Assembly: GCA_902794035.1 (NCBI GenBank)
Contig: CADBFN010000003.1
Coordinates: 62,452-126,451 of the forward strand
From: an uncultured bacterium
GTDB taxonomy: Bacteria > Cyanobacteriota > Vampirovibrionia > Gastranaerophilales > Gastranaerophilaceae
Reading direction: 5' to 3'
DNA length: 64,000 nucleotides
In this document: in pieces, positions 8,883 to 17,486 of the stretch
Layout: the number at the start of each line of letters is the position of its first letter
How positions within the stretch are numbered: position 1 is the first letter of the stretch
Notes under the pieces: generated by a model
Seen by the model: the letters and a program-made list of their open reading frames with translations, nothing else
Database searches by the model: none
Told to the model about the DNA's origin: nothing
Made by a program: the position numbers and the translations under genes

Positions 8883-10157
8883 ATGACTGGAAAGAATTTT
8901 TTATTTACCTCTGAGTCCGTTACTGAAGGACACCCGGACAAAGTTTGTGATCAAATTTCAGATGCAATTCTTGACGAATTTTTAACAAAAGATAATCGTT
9001 CAAGAGTAGCAGCAGAAACTACGGTTACAACAGGTATGGCATTGATTTGCGGCGAAATTACGGCAGATTGCTACGTTGATATTCCGCAAATTGTAAGAAA
9101 TACTATAAGGAATATCGGTTATACAGGTGCTGCATCTGGAGGATTTGATGCTGATACTTGTGCAGTACTTACAAGTATTGACGAACAATCAACAGATATA
9201 GGCAACGGAGTTAATAAAGCATTTGAATCCCGTTCATCAAATGCAGATACATCAGTTATAGAAACTGAAGAATTAGGAGCCGGTGATCAGGGAATAATGT
9301 TTGGTTATGCCTGCAATGAAACTCCTGAACTTATGCCATTACCAATAAGTCTTGCTCATAAGCTATCTTACAGATTAGCTCAGGTAAGAAAATCAGGACT
9401 TGTTAATTATTTAAGACCTGACGGCAAATCACAGGTTACAGTTGAATACGTTGATGGGAAGCCAAACAGAATACATACAGTACTGCTATCAACACAACAT
9501 AATCCAGTTATAAATGGTGTATCAGATAATGAACAAGTACAGGATATTATTAAAAATGACTTAAAAAAACTTGTAATAGACTATGTTTTTGAATCATGCA
9601 ACATAAAACCTGATGAAAATACAATAATATTAATCAATCCGTCAGGAAGATTTGTAATTGGCGGTCCTCAGGGTGATTCAGGATTAACCGGAAGAAAAAT
9701 CATTGTAGATACATATGGCGGCTACTCAAGACACGGTGGCGGCGCATTTTCAGGTAAAGATCCGACAAAAGTTGATAGATCAGCAGCTTATGCAGCCAGA
9801 TATGTTGCTAAAAATATTGTTGCCGCAGGTCTTGCAGATAAATGTGAAATAGAACTTGCATATGCTATAGGTGTTGCGGAACCGCTATCTATTCTTGTTG
9901 ATACATTTGGAACAGGCAAAATTTCTGATGAAGAAATTGAAAAACTTGTTCGTAAAAACTTCAGCTTAACCCCTGCAGGGATTATAAATCAATTTGACTT
10001 GAGAAATTTACCTGCAAAAAATGGCGGAAAATTCTATCAACTGCTTGCGGCATATGGTCACATGGGCAGATCTGATATAAATGTACCTTGGGAATTGACT
10101 GATAAAGCTCAATCTCTTAAAAATCAGGCAACAACTTGTGGTTGTGGCTGCATTTAA
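8883..10157 (+). CDS. metK: S-adenosylmethionine synthetase
   Basis: 424 residues, slightly longer than the usual 385-400. Makes S-adenosylmethionine from methionine and ATP, giving the methyl donor for the cell. Signature one [12 protein letters not shown] near residue 137, signature two [16 protein letters not shown] near 282 and the N-terminal [17 protein letters not shown] are all intact, including the metal-binding and catalytic residues. The C-terminus ends in T-T-C-G-C-G-C-I, an unusual cysteine cluster not required by the family. AAGGAG lies 5 bases before ATG and can be hidden by the leader described at 8771-8877. Terminator follows at 10173. Single-gene transcript. Confidence 0.97.
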   Translation: MTGKNFLFTSESVTEGHPDKVCDQISDAILDEFLTKDNRSRVAAETTVTTGMALICGEITADCYVDIPQIVRNTIRNIGYTGAASGGFDADTCAVLTSIDEQSTDIGNGVNKAFESRSSNADTSVIETEELGAGDQGIMFGYACNETPELMPLPISLAHKLSYRLAQVRKSGLVNYLRPDGKSQVTVEYVDGKPNRIHTVLLSTQHNPVINGVSDNEQVQDIIKNDLKKLVIDYVFESCNIKPDENTIILINPSGRFVIGGPQGDSGLTGRKIIVDTYGGYSRHGGGAFSGKDPTKVDRSAAYAARYVAKNIVAAGLADKCEIELAYAIGVAEPLSILVDTFGTGKISDEEIEKLVRKNFSLTPAGIINQFDLRNLPAKNGGKFYQLLAAYGHMGRSDINVPWELTDKAQSLKNQATTCGCGCI

Positions 10158-10172
10158 ACTAAAAATTATTCA

Positions 10173-10207
10173 AAAAAGACTTGTATTTTTATACAAGTCT
10201 TTTTTTG
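10173..10207 (+). terminator. Terminator of metK
   Basis: Perfect 12-bp stem AAAGACTTGTAT/ATACAAGTCTTT with a TTTT loop, followed by a T run. Confidence 0.9.
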
Positions 10208-10322
10208 TGTAAAGAATTATTAACAAATATAACGTCAATTAATCAATCTTTAAACTAAAAAAAACTTTATAGAAATGTAGGTTATGTAAGTTAAATTTTG
10301 GTTAATGAAAGGTAGGTTATTT

Positions 10323-10838
10323 ATGAGTAACATTTACACAGGTTATGGCAGCTCTCCGGCTATTTATTCAATGTTTGATTCTAAAAAAGGTTCTTTTGGC
10401 AACAGAATAGACTGTACTGCTCATCGTGCAGCAAATACAGCAAGAGCAACAGCAGAAACAGGTGCACTTGGCGTAGCAACATATGCTGGATATAAAGCAA
10501 TAAATGCAGCGAGTAAAGGAAAAGCTTTTAATTGGAATAGCAGCTTAAATAAATTCTTTAGTAAAGGTGCAGATCTTTATAAGAATGCAGCAGAAGATAT
10601 AGGTAAATCTGCAAGCAAACTATCAGGTGTAAAAAAATACGCAAGTAAAGCAATTTCTAAATTATTAAATATTACAAAATCAGGATTTGAAAAACTTGCA
10701 AAAACTACTGGCCGTCAAAAGTTGCTGGGCGCACTTGGTTTAGTAGCAATAGCTACATTAGTAGGTATTGAAAGAAAACATGCATTTAAAGAAGGGCAAT
10801 ATGACCAAAAATATAACGATATTGCAAGAAAACAATAG
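10323..10838 (+). CDS. Hypothetical protein with one C-terminal membrane segment
   Basis: 171 residues from the ATG at 10323, chosen because AGGTAGG lies just upstream; an ATG six codons earlier would place this site inside the gene. The N-terminus is polar (MSNIYTGYGSSPAIYSMF). The middle is Ala/Lys/Ser-rich with two short helical, possibly amphipathic stretches (A-N-T-A-R-A-T-A-E-T and A-S-K-A-I-S-K). Residues about 139-155 (LLGALGLVAIATLVGIE) form a likely transmembrane helix close to the end. I do not recognise a family. It has its own terminator and lies between metK and the S74 pair. Confidence 0.6.
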   Translation: MSNIYTGYGSSPAIYSMFDSKKGSFGNRIDCTAHRAANTARATAETGALGVATYAGYKAINAASKGKAFNWNSSLNKFFSKGADLYKNAAEDIGKSASKLSGVKKYASKAISKLLNITKSGFEKLAKTTGRQKLLGALGLVAIATLVGIERKHAFKEGQYDQKYNDIARKQ

Positions 10839-10858
10839 ATGATAATTATAATTTAAAT

Positions 10859-10886
10859 GGCGGTGAATTATTTCACCGCTATTTTT
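10859..10886 (+). terminator. Terminator of the 10323-10838 gene
   Basis: Stem GGCGGTGAA/TTTCACCGC with a 3-4 base loop followed by TATTTTT on the plus strand. Its right arm overlaps the stop codon of the convergent S74 gene (10879-10881). Confidence 0.75.
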
Positions 10887-12969
10887 CAATTTCTTCAAGT
10901 TCTTTTGATAAAATCAACAGTTTATTTTTAAGTTTATCATTTTCTTTTTTTAAAGTTGTTAATCTTGTAATACAGTTATTAGCTTTAGTTACCAATGCAA
11001 CAATATTACTATGCAATTCCTTAACAGAATTTATAGCAGCATAAAATAATTCTTCCGTATTTATTTGATAATATCCATTTTTATCTTTTGACACGGAATC
11101 AGGGAAATAACGTTTTAAATCCTGAGCCATAACTCCGACATGAGGCAATTTTTGAGCATCTGATTTATAAACATAGTTATAAATTTTGAGTTTTAAAATA
11201 TTTGCTAAACCGGTATTATAGCTTGATTCAATATTTTTTAACCTCAAATCACTTGATACAGACTTATCAAGCGCAGCACCATTTGAAGTAAGAATTGGAC
11301 AACAGGAGCCTCCAGACATGAGATTTTTTGCTCCATTTAATTCTACATTATCTGCTACAGCGGATTCAGATACATATGAATTACCGCAAGAATGAGGAGT
11401 TGTACCAAAGAAGTAACTTGTTCCACCAAAAATATTTATCATCGGAGCCGGAGATGATGTTTTGACATATTTTACAGTTGACCAATCATAAGAGTCACGA
11501 CCGGAAAATCCGCCATTATAATCCTTCGTAGAAACACTGCAAGAATAATTACAAATACAATGTTCCCTTCCGTTATACAATTCATGCATTCCATCACTAT
11601 TCTGCTGATAAATCCTTTGAGTTATCTCACTACCATCAATACCAATCAAAGGTTTATGATCAGATTTAGAATCTTTATACAATCTGTAACCCATCAGAGA
11701 TATTGTCTTTGCAGGAGCAAAAGTTGAACCAGTCGGACTCATCGGAAATGGAGATTGCCCAATCATATATGTCTGTCCCCTGACAATAAGATTTCCATTT
11801 ACTACTACTGCTGAATCTCCAAGTACAGGAGCTCCTGATATATTGGCAGGATAAGGATATTTGCTATTAGTAGAATTTAAATTATATACCTCTAATGTAG
11901 CTGCACTACTATATTTTGAAGTTCCACGCCCTATCAGAACTCTGCTATGAGAATCATTGAATAATGAAATAGCTGTAGAACTCATTGTTAAGTTATTAAT
12001 ACCTGCTCCGCCAATACATGTAGTATTTTGAGCATTTGAAGAAATCCCGGAACAAGAGTTATAACCTATTGCAGTGTTGTATTTAAATGAAGAATAACTG
12101 TCAGATGCAGGATTGGCAGATGCAAGTGCATTATAACCAAGGGCAGTATTATATGTTCCGCCGGCATTGGAATTATCTCCAACTGCAACATTATAATTCC
12201 CTTTAACATTCACATTATTACCAATAGCTGTAGTATAACTGCTTGCTGAAGAACGGGAACTTGTATTCGTTCCGATAACAGTATTGTAATCTCCTGTTTG
12301 AGCATTATAAGAATTATAGCCTACAAATACATTACCTGAACCTGTCGTTAAAGATGATCCCGCACTATATCCTATAGCAGTATTTGCGCTACCGGTTGTA
12401 ACACCACTTAAAGCATTATAACCAAATGCCGTATTATATTTACCTGTAGATAAAGAATTCAGTGCGTTGCGACCAATCGCAGTGTTATAAGAGGCACCCT
12501 CACCAATGACAGATTCCATTATATTTTCAATATCAGGAGGAGTATATGTTATATTGATGTTATTATAAAACCCGCCTAACAGCAAATTAGCATTACTGCC
12601 AAACAAAAAACCATCTGATGTTCCATCATATTTAAACTCAATCTGTTTTTGAGCATTACTGCCGCCTATTTTATTACTTGAACGTATAATTAACTTAGAA
12701 TATGGCTGATAAGTTTTGCGCATATCATCCATATTAACAGGTGTAACACCAATTAAAGTTTCCTGCATCATTGATCTTATTGAAGCATCAGAATATATAT
12801 CATTCATATTAGATGCCCCAACCGTACTCCAAACACTATCAAAAGATGCATTTGTTAATCTGGAAGTAAAAATCGGAGCAACAGCAGCAAGAATAACAGT
12901 CATGACTGACATAATTACCATCAATTCTGCAAGTGTAAATGCTGTTTTTTTACGTTTATTTTGAAACAT
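10879..12969 (-). CDS. Pilin-anchored fibre protein 2: prepilin N-terminus + YadA/tail-fibre head + S74 chaperone
   Basis: 696 residues, the longest of the three paralogues. The leader MFQNKRKKTA is cut, by family rule, before F11-T-L-A-E15, then a hydrophobic helix to about residue 33. After the shared K-L-I-I-x-S / F-L-F-G domain comes the best head region (about 160-300): many consecutive N-T-A-I-G-x-N-A-type repeats ending in T-T-G-x-x-N or similar, each likely one turn of a trimeric beta-roll. A Cys-rich stretch (about 470-555) precedes the S74 domain, whose S573-D-L-R-L-K578 keeps the cleavage Ser and Lys. The end is a heptad coiled coil rich in Lys and Leu. GGAG is 6 bases before the ATG. 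Nine bases after gene 3, so co-transcribed from the promoter at 14798-14826. Predicted to reach the periplasm or surface through the type IV pilin route; trimerisation is inferred. Confidence 0.85.
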   Translation of the reverse strand: MFQNKRKKTAFTLAELMVIMSVMTVILAAVAPIFTSRLTNASFDSVWSTVGASNMNDIYSDASIRSMMQETLIGVTPVNMDDMRKTYQPYSKLIIRSSNKIGGSNAQKQIEFKYDGTSDGFLFGSNANLLLGGFYNNINITYTPPDIENIMESVIGEGASYNTAIGRNALNSLSTGKYNTAFGYNALSGVTTGSANTAIGYSAGSSLTTGSGNVFVGYNSYNAQTGDYNTVIGTNTSSRSSASSYTTAIGNNVNVKGNYNVAVGDNSNAGGTYNTALGYNALASANPASDSYSSFKYNTAIGYNSCSGISSNAQNTTCIGGAGINNLTMSSTAISLFNDSHSRVLIGRGTSKYSSAATLEVYNLNSTNSKYPYPANISGAPVLGDSAVVVNGNLIVRGQTYMIGQSPFPMSPTGSTFAPAKTISLMGYRLYKDSKSDHKPLIGIDGSEITQRIYQQNSDGMHELYNGREHCICNYSCSVSTKDYNGGFSGRDSYDWSTVKYVKTSSPAPMINIFGGTSYFFGTTPHSCGNSYVSESAVADNVELNGAKNLMSGGSCCPILTSNGAALDKSVSSDLRLKNIESSYNTGLANILKLKIYNYVYKSDAQKLPHVGVMAQDLKRYFPDSVSKDKNGYYQINTEELFYAAINSVKELHSNIVALVTKANNCITRLTTLKKENDKLKNKLLILSKELEEIEK

Positions 12970-12978
12970 TTACTTCTC

Positions 12979-14766
12979 CTAATTCCTTTCCAGTTTTTTT
13001 ATTTTTTTATCGAGTACTGATAATTGCTTATTTATAGTCTTTTGATCTTTATTTACCGAGAAAATATTTTGCTCAATTTCTGCAAGTTTTGAATACAAAT
13101 TATCAACTGAAGCTGCCAGTTCTTTTACAGAATTAACAAGAGCATAAAACATATCCTCAAGCCTGATTCTTAAAAAGCCATCTTCATCTTTAGAAACAGC
13201 ATTTGGAAATATTTTCTGTAGGTGCTGCGCAATTACCCCAACATGTTTTTTGCTAGGCTCATTTTTATATGAGTAAATATACGGCTGAATAGCTAATATC
13301 TTATTTAAACCGTCATAATTTAATGATATATCAGTTTTTAATCTTTTATCAGAAGATATTACATTTGGGCAACCACTACCACTAGGATAACCTGAAGAAT
13401 TAGAACAATTTCCCTGTTTATATAAAACATTAATTGACTTTGGATCAGACGCAGCCAAAGCCTTACATACATACGCATTGTACGACAATATTGCCTGATA
13501 AGAATCTGAACTGCATCTGTAATATACTGATTCAGCTCCAATTTCCTGAGTATTTTTAAATACATTATATGCAATATTATTCCCATCGGAAGGGAAAAAA
13601 TTACCTCTGAGAACCAGATTAGAATTTAAAATAACATTACCATATGTATCTGAATTTACAGTATTATTGTGCACCTCTAAGACAGCACGTCCGGGGAATC
13701 CCCTTGTTTTCGAAGTATCAGGGCGACCACCAATAAATATATGTTCACCGTTATCAGAGTTAAAAGAAGCAGGGGTATTATTTGTAGATACGGCAGAATT
13801 ATAGCCGATACAAACTCTGGAGCCTGAATTATCGCCTGATATTGAATTACAAGCGCCATATCCTATTGCAGTCATAGCTTTAACGGCAGGATCACCTTTA
13901 GTATAAACACCATAACCTATAATTGTATTATACGAAGCTGATGTTCCTGAAAAAGTAGAGCCTACAATCGTATTATATGAAGCGTTTGAACCATTAAATC
14001 CATTACCTGTAAGTGAACCGATAAATACATTATGAGACCCGGAAGAATTGTCGCGGCTTAAGCTTTTATAACCAATTGCGATATTATCAGTCGGAGCACT
14101 TGTAGTTTCCGCAACACCTGCACCGGCATTAGAACCAAGAAATATAGAGTTAACCGAAACAGTAGAATCACTTGCACCTATTTTATTTCCGGCACGATTA
14201 CCAACAGCAACAACATATTGAGGATTTTTTTCTGTAATTTTTGCATCTTCCATAGCCGCAAACCCAAGCACCGTAACGCCTTTAGCATTTGTTGAAACTG
14301 CACTCAGGTTATTCAGTCCATATACTGTAGTTTTGTCATAATTCATATTCGGACTGAATTTTCCAAAAATTATACTTGAAGAATCAATATATAAATTGGC
14401 AGCATTTACACCTCTACCTTGTTCTGAAGGACTTTTTGAAAAACGAAATTGAATTTGAGGCTGCTTATAAGTTATACCGTTATAAGTAATATTGCCGGAA
14501 TCAATGACTAACTTCCCTGCGCTTGTATTTGACGTAGTTGGAATCATCCCCACATAAACACTTGAAGTCCATCTTTCATTCCCGGGATCAAAATAAGCAT
14601 TTCTTTCTGTATCACCGGAAACAAGATTCCAAATTGACTCATTTTCATGAGTTTCAGATATATGACGCTTTGTTATTATAGGAGCCAAGGCAGCAAACAA
14701 TAAAGCTATAACAACGAGAACAATTAACAGCTCTGTTAAAGAAAAGGCTTTACTATTCTTATTCAT
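12979..14766 (-). CDS. Pilin-anchored fibre protein 3: prepilin N-terminus + YadA/tail-fibre head + S74 chaperone
   Basis: 595 residues from the ATG at 14764-14766; GGAG lies 10 bases upstream, and a TTG two codons earlier is an alternative closer to it. The leader is very short (MNKNSKA) before F8-S-L-T-E12, then a hydrophobic helix ending A-A-L-A-P. The P-x-I/F-T-x-R motif just after the helix is shared by all three paralogues. The head repeats (about 160-310) are more irregular than in the 10879-12969 gene. Six or so cysteines lie between the head and the S74 domain. S472-D-K-R-L-K477 keeps the autocleavage pair, followed by K-H-V-G-V-I-A-Q-H-L and a coiled coil. First gene of a two-gene operon. 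Sequence between the conserved modules is very different from the paralogues, suggesting diversified tips. Confidence 0.85.
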   Translation of the reverse strand: MNKNSKAFSLTELLIVLVVIALLFAALAPIITKRHISETHENESIWNLVSGDTERNAYFDPGNERWTSSVYVGMIPTTSNTSAGKLVIDSGNITYNGITYKQPQIQFRFSKSPSEQGRGVNAANLYIDSSSIIFGKFSPNMNYDKTTVYGLNNLSAVSTNAKGVTVLGFAAMEDAKITEKNPQYVVAVGNRAGNKIGASDSTVSVNSIFLGSNAGAGVAETTSAPTDNIAIGYKSLSRDNSSGSHNVFIGSLTGNGFNGSNASYNTIVGSTFSGTSASYNTIIGYGVYTKGDPAVKAMTAIGYGACNSISGDNSGSRVCIGYNSAVSTNNTPASFNSDNGEHIFIGGRPDTSKTRGFPGRAVLEVHNNTVNSDTYGNVILNSNLVLRGNFFPSDGNNIAYNVFKNTQEIGAESVYYRCSSDSYQAILSYNAYVCKALAASDPKSINVLYKQGNCSNSSGYPSGSGCPNVISSDKRLKTDISLNYDGLNKILAIQPYIYSYKNEPSKKHVGVIAQHLQKIFPNAVSKDEDGFLRIRLEDMFYALVNSVKELAASVDNLYSKLAEIEQNIFSVNKDQKTINKQLSVLDKKIKKLERN

Positions 14767-14797
14767 CCTCAAAATACTCCAAGTAATAATATAAATA

Positions 14798-14826
14798 ATT
14801 ATAACACATTACAGCGTGAGATTCAA
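14798..14826 (-). promoter_or_regulatory. Promoter of the pilin/S74 gene 3-gene 2 operon
   Basis: TTGAAT (14821-14826), 17 bases, TATAAT (14798-14803), with TGT giving an extended -10. Nearly the same hexamers and spacing as the promoter of pilin/S74 gene 1. Confidence 0.75.
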
Positions 14827-14870
14827 TATTATTAACAATTTGTGACATATATAACAAATAACTCCACGCA

Positions 14871-15827
14871 CTACAAAATAATATTTTTTCTGCGCCAGTC
14901 AATAAATTTACTTATACCTTCTTCAAAACTTGTACAAGGGCAATATCCTAAAAGATTGTGAGCTTTTGACCAATCACAAACAGTTTTTTCAACATCCCCG
15001 GGCTGCATTGGTTTTTGAATTATTACAGCTTTTTTCCCCATAACTTTTTCAAGTGTTAAAATCATGTTTTTAAGAGTTATAGGTTCACCACCGCCTAAAT
15101 TTATTATTTCATATCCGGACTTATCATAATTAATAGCAGACTTAATACCCGAAATAATGTCATCAATATAAGTATAATCACGCATTGTAGATCCGTCACC
15201 ATACATTTCGACAGGCTTATTTGCATCAATCAACCCCGCAAACTTATTTATTGCCAAATCAGGACGTTGTCTTGGGCCATATACCGTAAAAAATCTTAAG
15301 GCAACTACGCTTATATCATATAAATGATGCCAGGTATAACATATTTGTTCACAGGCGGATTTTGTTGCCGCATATGGAGAAATCGGCTCTGTAACTTTCA
15401 AATCTTCACAAAATTTATCTTCCTTGCAATTTCCGTAAACTGAAGAAGACGATGCGAAAACAAGTTTTTTAACTCCATAATCTTTCATACAATCCAAAAC
15501 ATTTACGGTTCCGAGAATATTCGATTTTACATAATCAGAAGGATTTTCTAATGATGGACGAACTCCTGCACGGGCTGCTAAATGTATTACTGCATCAAAT
15601 TCGTTATCTTTAAAGATATCGCTTAATTTGCTTTTGTCTTCTATATCAACTCTGTATAATGCGTAATTTTTATTACTTATATTATGTGCAACATTTGCTT
15701 CTTTAAGACTTACATCATAATAATCATTAAAATTATCAACAACGGTAATTTCATGCCCATCAGTTAAAAGACTGTCAGCTAAAGTTGAGCCAATAAAACC
15801 TGCTCCGCCTGTAATTAAATATTTCAT
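14871..15827 (-). CDS. UDP-glucuronate 4-epimerase-like NAD-dependent epimerase
   Basis: 318 residues, an extended short-chain dehydrogenase. The Rossmann motif TGGAGFIGS is at residues 6-14, catalytic YAATK near 152, and D-N-F-N-D-Y-Y-D after the second strand and R-F-F-T-V-Y-G-P-R-Q-R-P are the signatures that separate UDP-glucuronate / UDP-galacturonate epimerases from plain GalE. It would interconvert the 4-OH of a UDP-sugar for capsule, LPS or exopolysaccharide. No polysaccharide cluster surrounds it. It starts 16 bases after the 3' end of tRNA-Thr, with no terminator between, so it is probably expressed by read-through from the tRNA promoter; a GGGG sequence serves as a weak ribosome-binding site. 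Confidence 0.85.
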   Translation of the reverse strand: MKYLITGGAGFIGSTLADSLLTDGHEITVVDNFNDYYDVSLKEANVAHNISNKNYALYRVDIEDKSKLSDIFKDNEFDAVIHLAARAGVRPSLENPSDYVKSNILGTVNVLDCMKDYGVKKLVFASSSSVYGNCKEDKFCEDLKVTEPISPYAATKSACEQICYTWHHLYDISVVALRFFTVYGPRQRPDLAINKFAGLIDANKPVEMYGDGSTMRDYTYIDDIISGIKSAINYDKSGYEIINLGGGEPITLKNMILTLEKVMGKKAVIIQKPMQPGDVEKTVCDWSKAHNLLGYCPCTSFEEGISKFIDWRRKNIIL

Positions 15828-15843
15828 ATAATACCCCGAAAAA

Positions 15844-15916
15844 AGCCGATAGCGAGACTCGAACTCGCGACCTGCTCATTACGAATGAGCTGCTCTACCA
15901 ACTGAGCCATATCGGC
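15844..15916 (-). tRNA. tRNA-Thr (anticodon CGT)
   Basis: Complete cloverleaf on the minus strand: acceptor GCCGATA/TATCGGC, D-arm GCTC-AGTTGGTA-GAGC, anticodon arm GCTCA-TTCGTAA-TGAGC (anticodon CGT, reads ACG), T-arm GCGAG-TTCGAGT-CTCGC. 73 bases, discriminator T, CCA not encoded. Confidence 0.93.
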
Positions 15917-15929
15917 TTTCAATAATAAC

Positions 15930-15958
15930 ATTTTATCAAAGTTGAAAAATAGTGTCAA
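15930..15958 (-). promoter_or_regulatory. Promoter of tRNA-Thr and probably the downstream epimerase
   Basis: TTGACA (15953-15958), 17 bases, TAAAAT (15930-15935), reading into the tRNA 13 bases later. Confidence 0.75.
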
Positions 15959-15961
15959 ATT

Positions 15962-15991
15962 AAAAAAGGTACAAATAATTGTACCTTTTTT
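15962..15991. terminator. Symmetrical terminator between the glycine-rich gene and tRNA-Thr
   Basis: Perfect 13-bp stem AAAAAAGGTACAA/TTGTACCTTTTTT with an ATAA loop; ends transcription from 16108-17349 on the minus strand, though it lies about 115 bases after that stop codon. Confidence 0.85.
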
Positions 15992-16107
15992 ATTAACCAT
16001 AATCTATAATCAATTTATTTAATAATCTTTTAAGTATTAGTTTTTATATATTATGCTCCGTAACCATTACCGTTATAGAAATTTCTATCGGTCATTGTTG
16101 GACTGCT

Positions 16108-17349
16108 TTATGCTGTTGAAGGATGCGTCTTATTCCATAAATCCTTGTCGTTATTCTGTATGTGAGATTCTTTTAACTCTGTGCCATCTTTTGCATAATA
16201 GTGCCATTTACCATTTTCTTTCTTAGCATATCTTCCTGTTGAACTTGTCACAGTTTGAGCAACATTATTAGTCTTGCCATTTTTACTTGTATAAGTGCCG
16301 GTTCCATTGTGTGCAGTTACGTTTCTTGATTGTACATATTTATCCTTAATATATTGGATGGATGGTAAATCTAATTTGTTTAGATCTGCGCCTTCAACGA
16401 CTTTGCCATTTTTAAATATACTTGGATTATATTTTAGAACTTCAGCGGCAAGTTCATTTCTGTCAGCAGTGCTCAAATAATTGACTTTATTATTTAAGAT
16501 AATATCAGTAACTTGTCGGGCAGACATACCGGCTCTCAAAGTGCCATTCTTAATCATAGCCTGACCATCTCCGCCTGTTGGAGCTTTATACCAACCTTTT
16601 GGTACTTTCACACCGTGACTGCCTGCACCTTGAGAACGGGAAGAAACTCTTGCTCGATGTCCGGAGCCCTGGCTTTGTGAAGAAGTATCAACATCCTGGG
16701 GTTCTGATTCTTCAGCACTTGCATCAGGTTTTACTTTAAATGTTTTAGATGCAGAATCCCATTCGTATTCTTTGCCATCTTTCATGTATTTGCCATCTTT
16801 AAGTTCTAAGCCCATTTCTTTTGCTTTATCAGCTTTCAATTGTGCTTCTGTTTTTTCTGAAGGATCATCTTCAACTACCGGTTTTGAACTTGAATTGTAC
16901 TCACTCAGTTTTTTAGACATCTCATCAAAAGATAAGTCAGAAGCAATCAATTTGCCATTTTTATCTGTTGCAGTAAACTTGCCATCTCGTTCTACGATAG
17001 TGACATTTTTAGACTTAAACAATTTTTCAAGATCAGCCAAATCCTTAGCATTTTTAGCAGCCGCAGATGAATCTGTTACAGTAGCACCCTGAGCTCGTCC
17101 AAAGCAACCACCGCCAAATCCAAATGAATTATTTAGCATGCCAAACATTGCAAATGTATTCAAAAATGAAGGCAAAAATCCTGACATAAAGCCCCAGAAA
17201 CCTGTAGGCCCCTGTTGCACAGTAACACTTTCATGGAAATTAAAGCTTATAGGACCACCTCTTGGCATCATTGGTCCTCTTCCAAACCTTATTGCAGGTC
17301 TTGGAATAAACTGTTGTCCAAAGGCTATACCTCGTCCGAACATACCCAT
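16108..17349 (-). CDS. Glycine-rich hypothetical protein
   Basis: 413 residues, family not recognised. Residues 1-35 are rich in Gly, Arg, Pro and Phe. A hydrophobic, aromatic segment at about 50-85 (GFWGFMSGFLPSFLNTFAMF) could insert in a membrane. From 90 to 240 the protein is Lys/Asp/Ser-rich and low complexity, with short repeated D-G-K-x-x-x-x-D-G-K phrases. Residues about 265-335 form a more compact domain with a 'N-x-L-A-A-E-V-L-K-Y-N-P-S-I-F' helix and 'L-D-L-P-S-I' strand that faintly recalls LysM-like peptidoglycan-binding modules; that is only a suggestion. No Sec signal peptide. GGAG precedes the ATG by 7 bases. The long, A/T-only region upstream is shared with the divergent TPR gene. 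Confidence 0.6.
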   Translation of the reverse strand: MGMFGRGIAFGQQFIPRPAIRFGRGPMMPRGGPISFNFHESVTVQQGPTGFWGFMSGFLPSFLNTFAMFGMLNNSFGFGGGCFGRAQGATVTDSSAAAKNAKDLADLEKLFKSKNVTIVERDGKFTATDKNGKLIASDLSFDEMSKKLSEYNSSSKPVVEDDPSEKTEAQLKADKAKEMGLELKDGKYMKDGKEYEWDSASKTFKVKPDASAEESEPQDVDTSSQSQGSGHRARVSSRSQGAGSHGVKVPKGWYKAPTGGDGQAMIKNGTLRAGMSARQVTDIILNNKVNYLSTADRNELAAEVLKYNPSIFKNGKVVEGADLNKLDLPSIQYIKDKYVQSRNVTAHNGTGTYTSKNGKTNNVAQTVTSSTGRYAKKENGKWHYYAKDGTELKESHIQNNDKDLWNKTHPSTA

Positions 17350-17486
17350 AATGTATCTCCTCTTATTTATACTTTACTTATTTATATAAAGTATATACAA
17401 TTTATATAATTGCATATATAATAAAATTTATTTACAAAACGTAACAATTTTACAAAACAAAAATAATATATTAATATACAAATACT

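Noticed and set aside
6931..14766. Prophage tail-fibre genes
   Set aside because: S74 domains and tail-fibre-like repeats are present, but each protein has a prepilin start and no capsid, terminase, portal or integrase genes are nearby.
16051..16095. 14-codon open frame MTDRNFYNGNGYGA just after the glycine-rich gene (minus strand)
   Set aside because: Composition is suggestive of a glycine-rich peptide, but there is no ribosome-binding site and the length is within chance.
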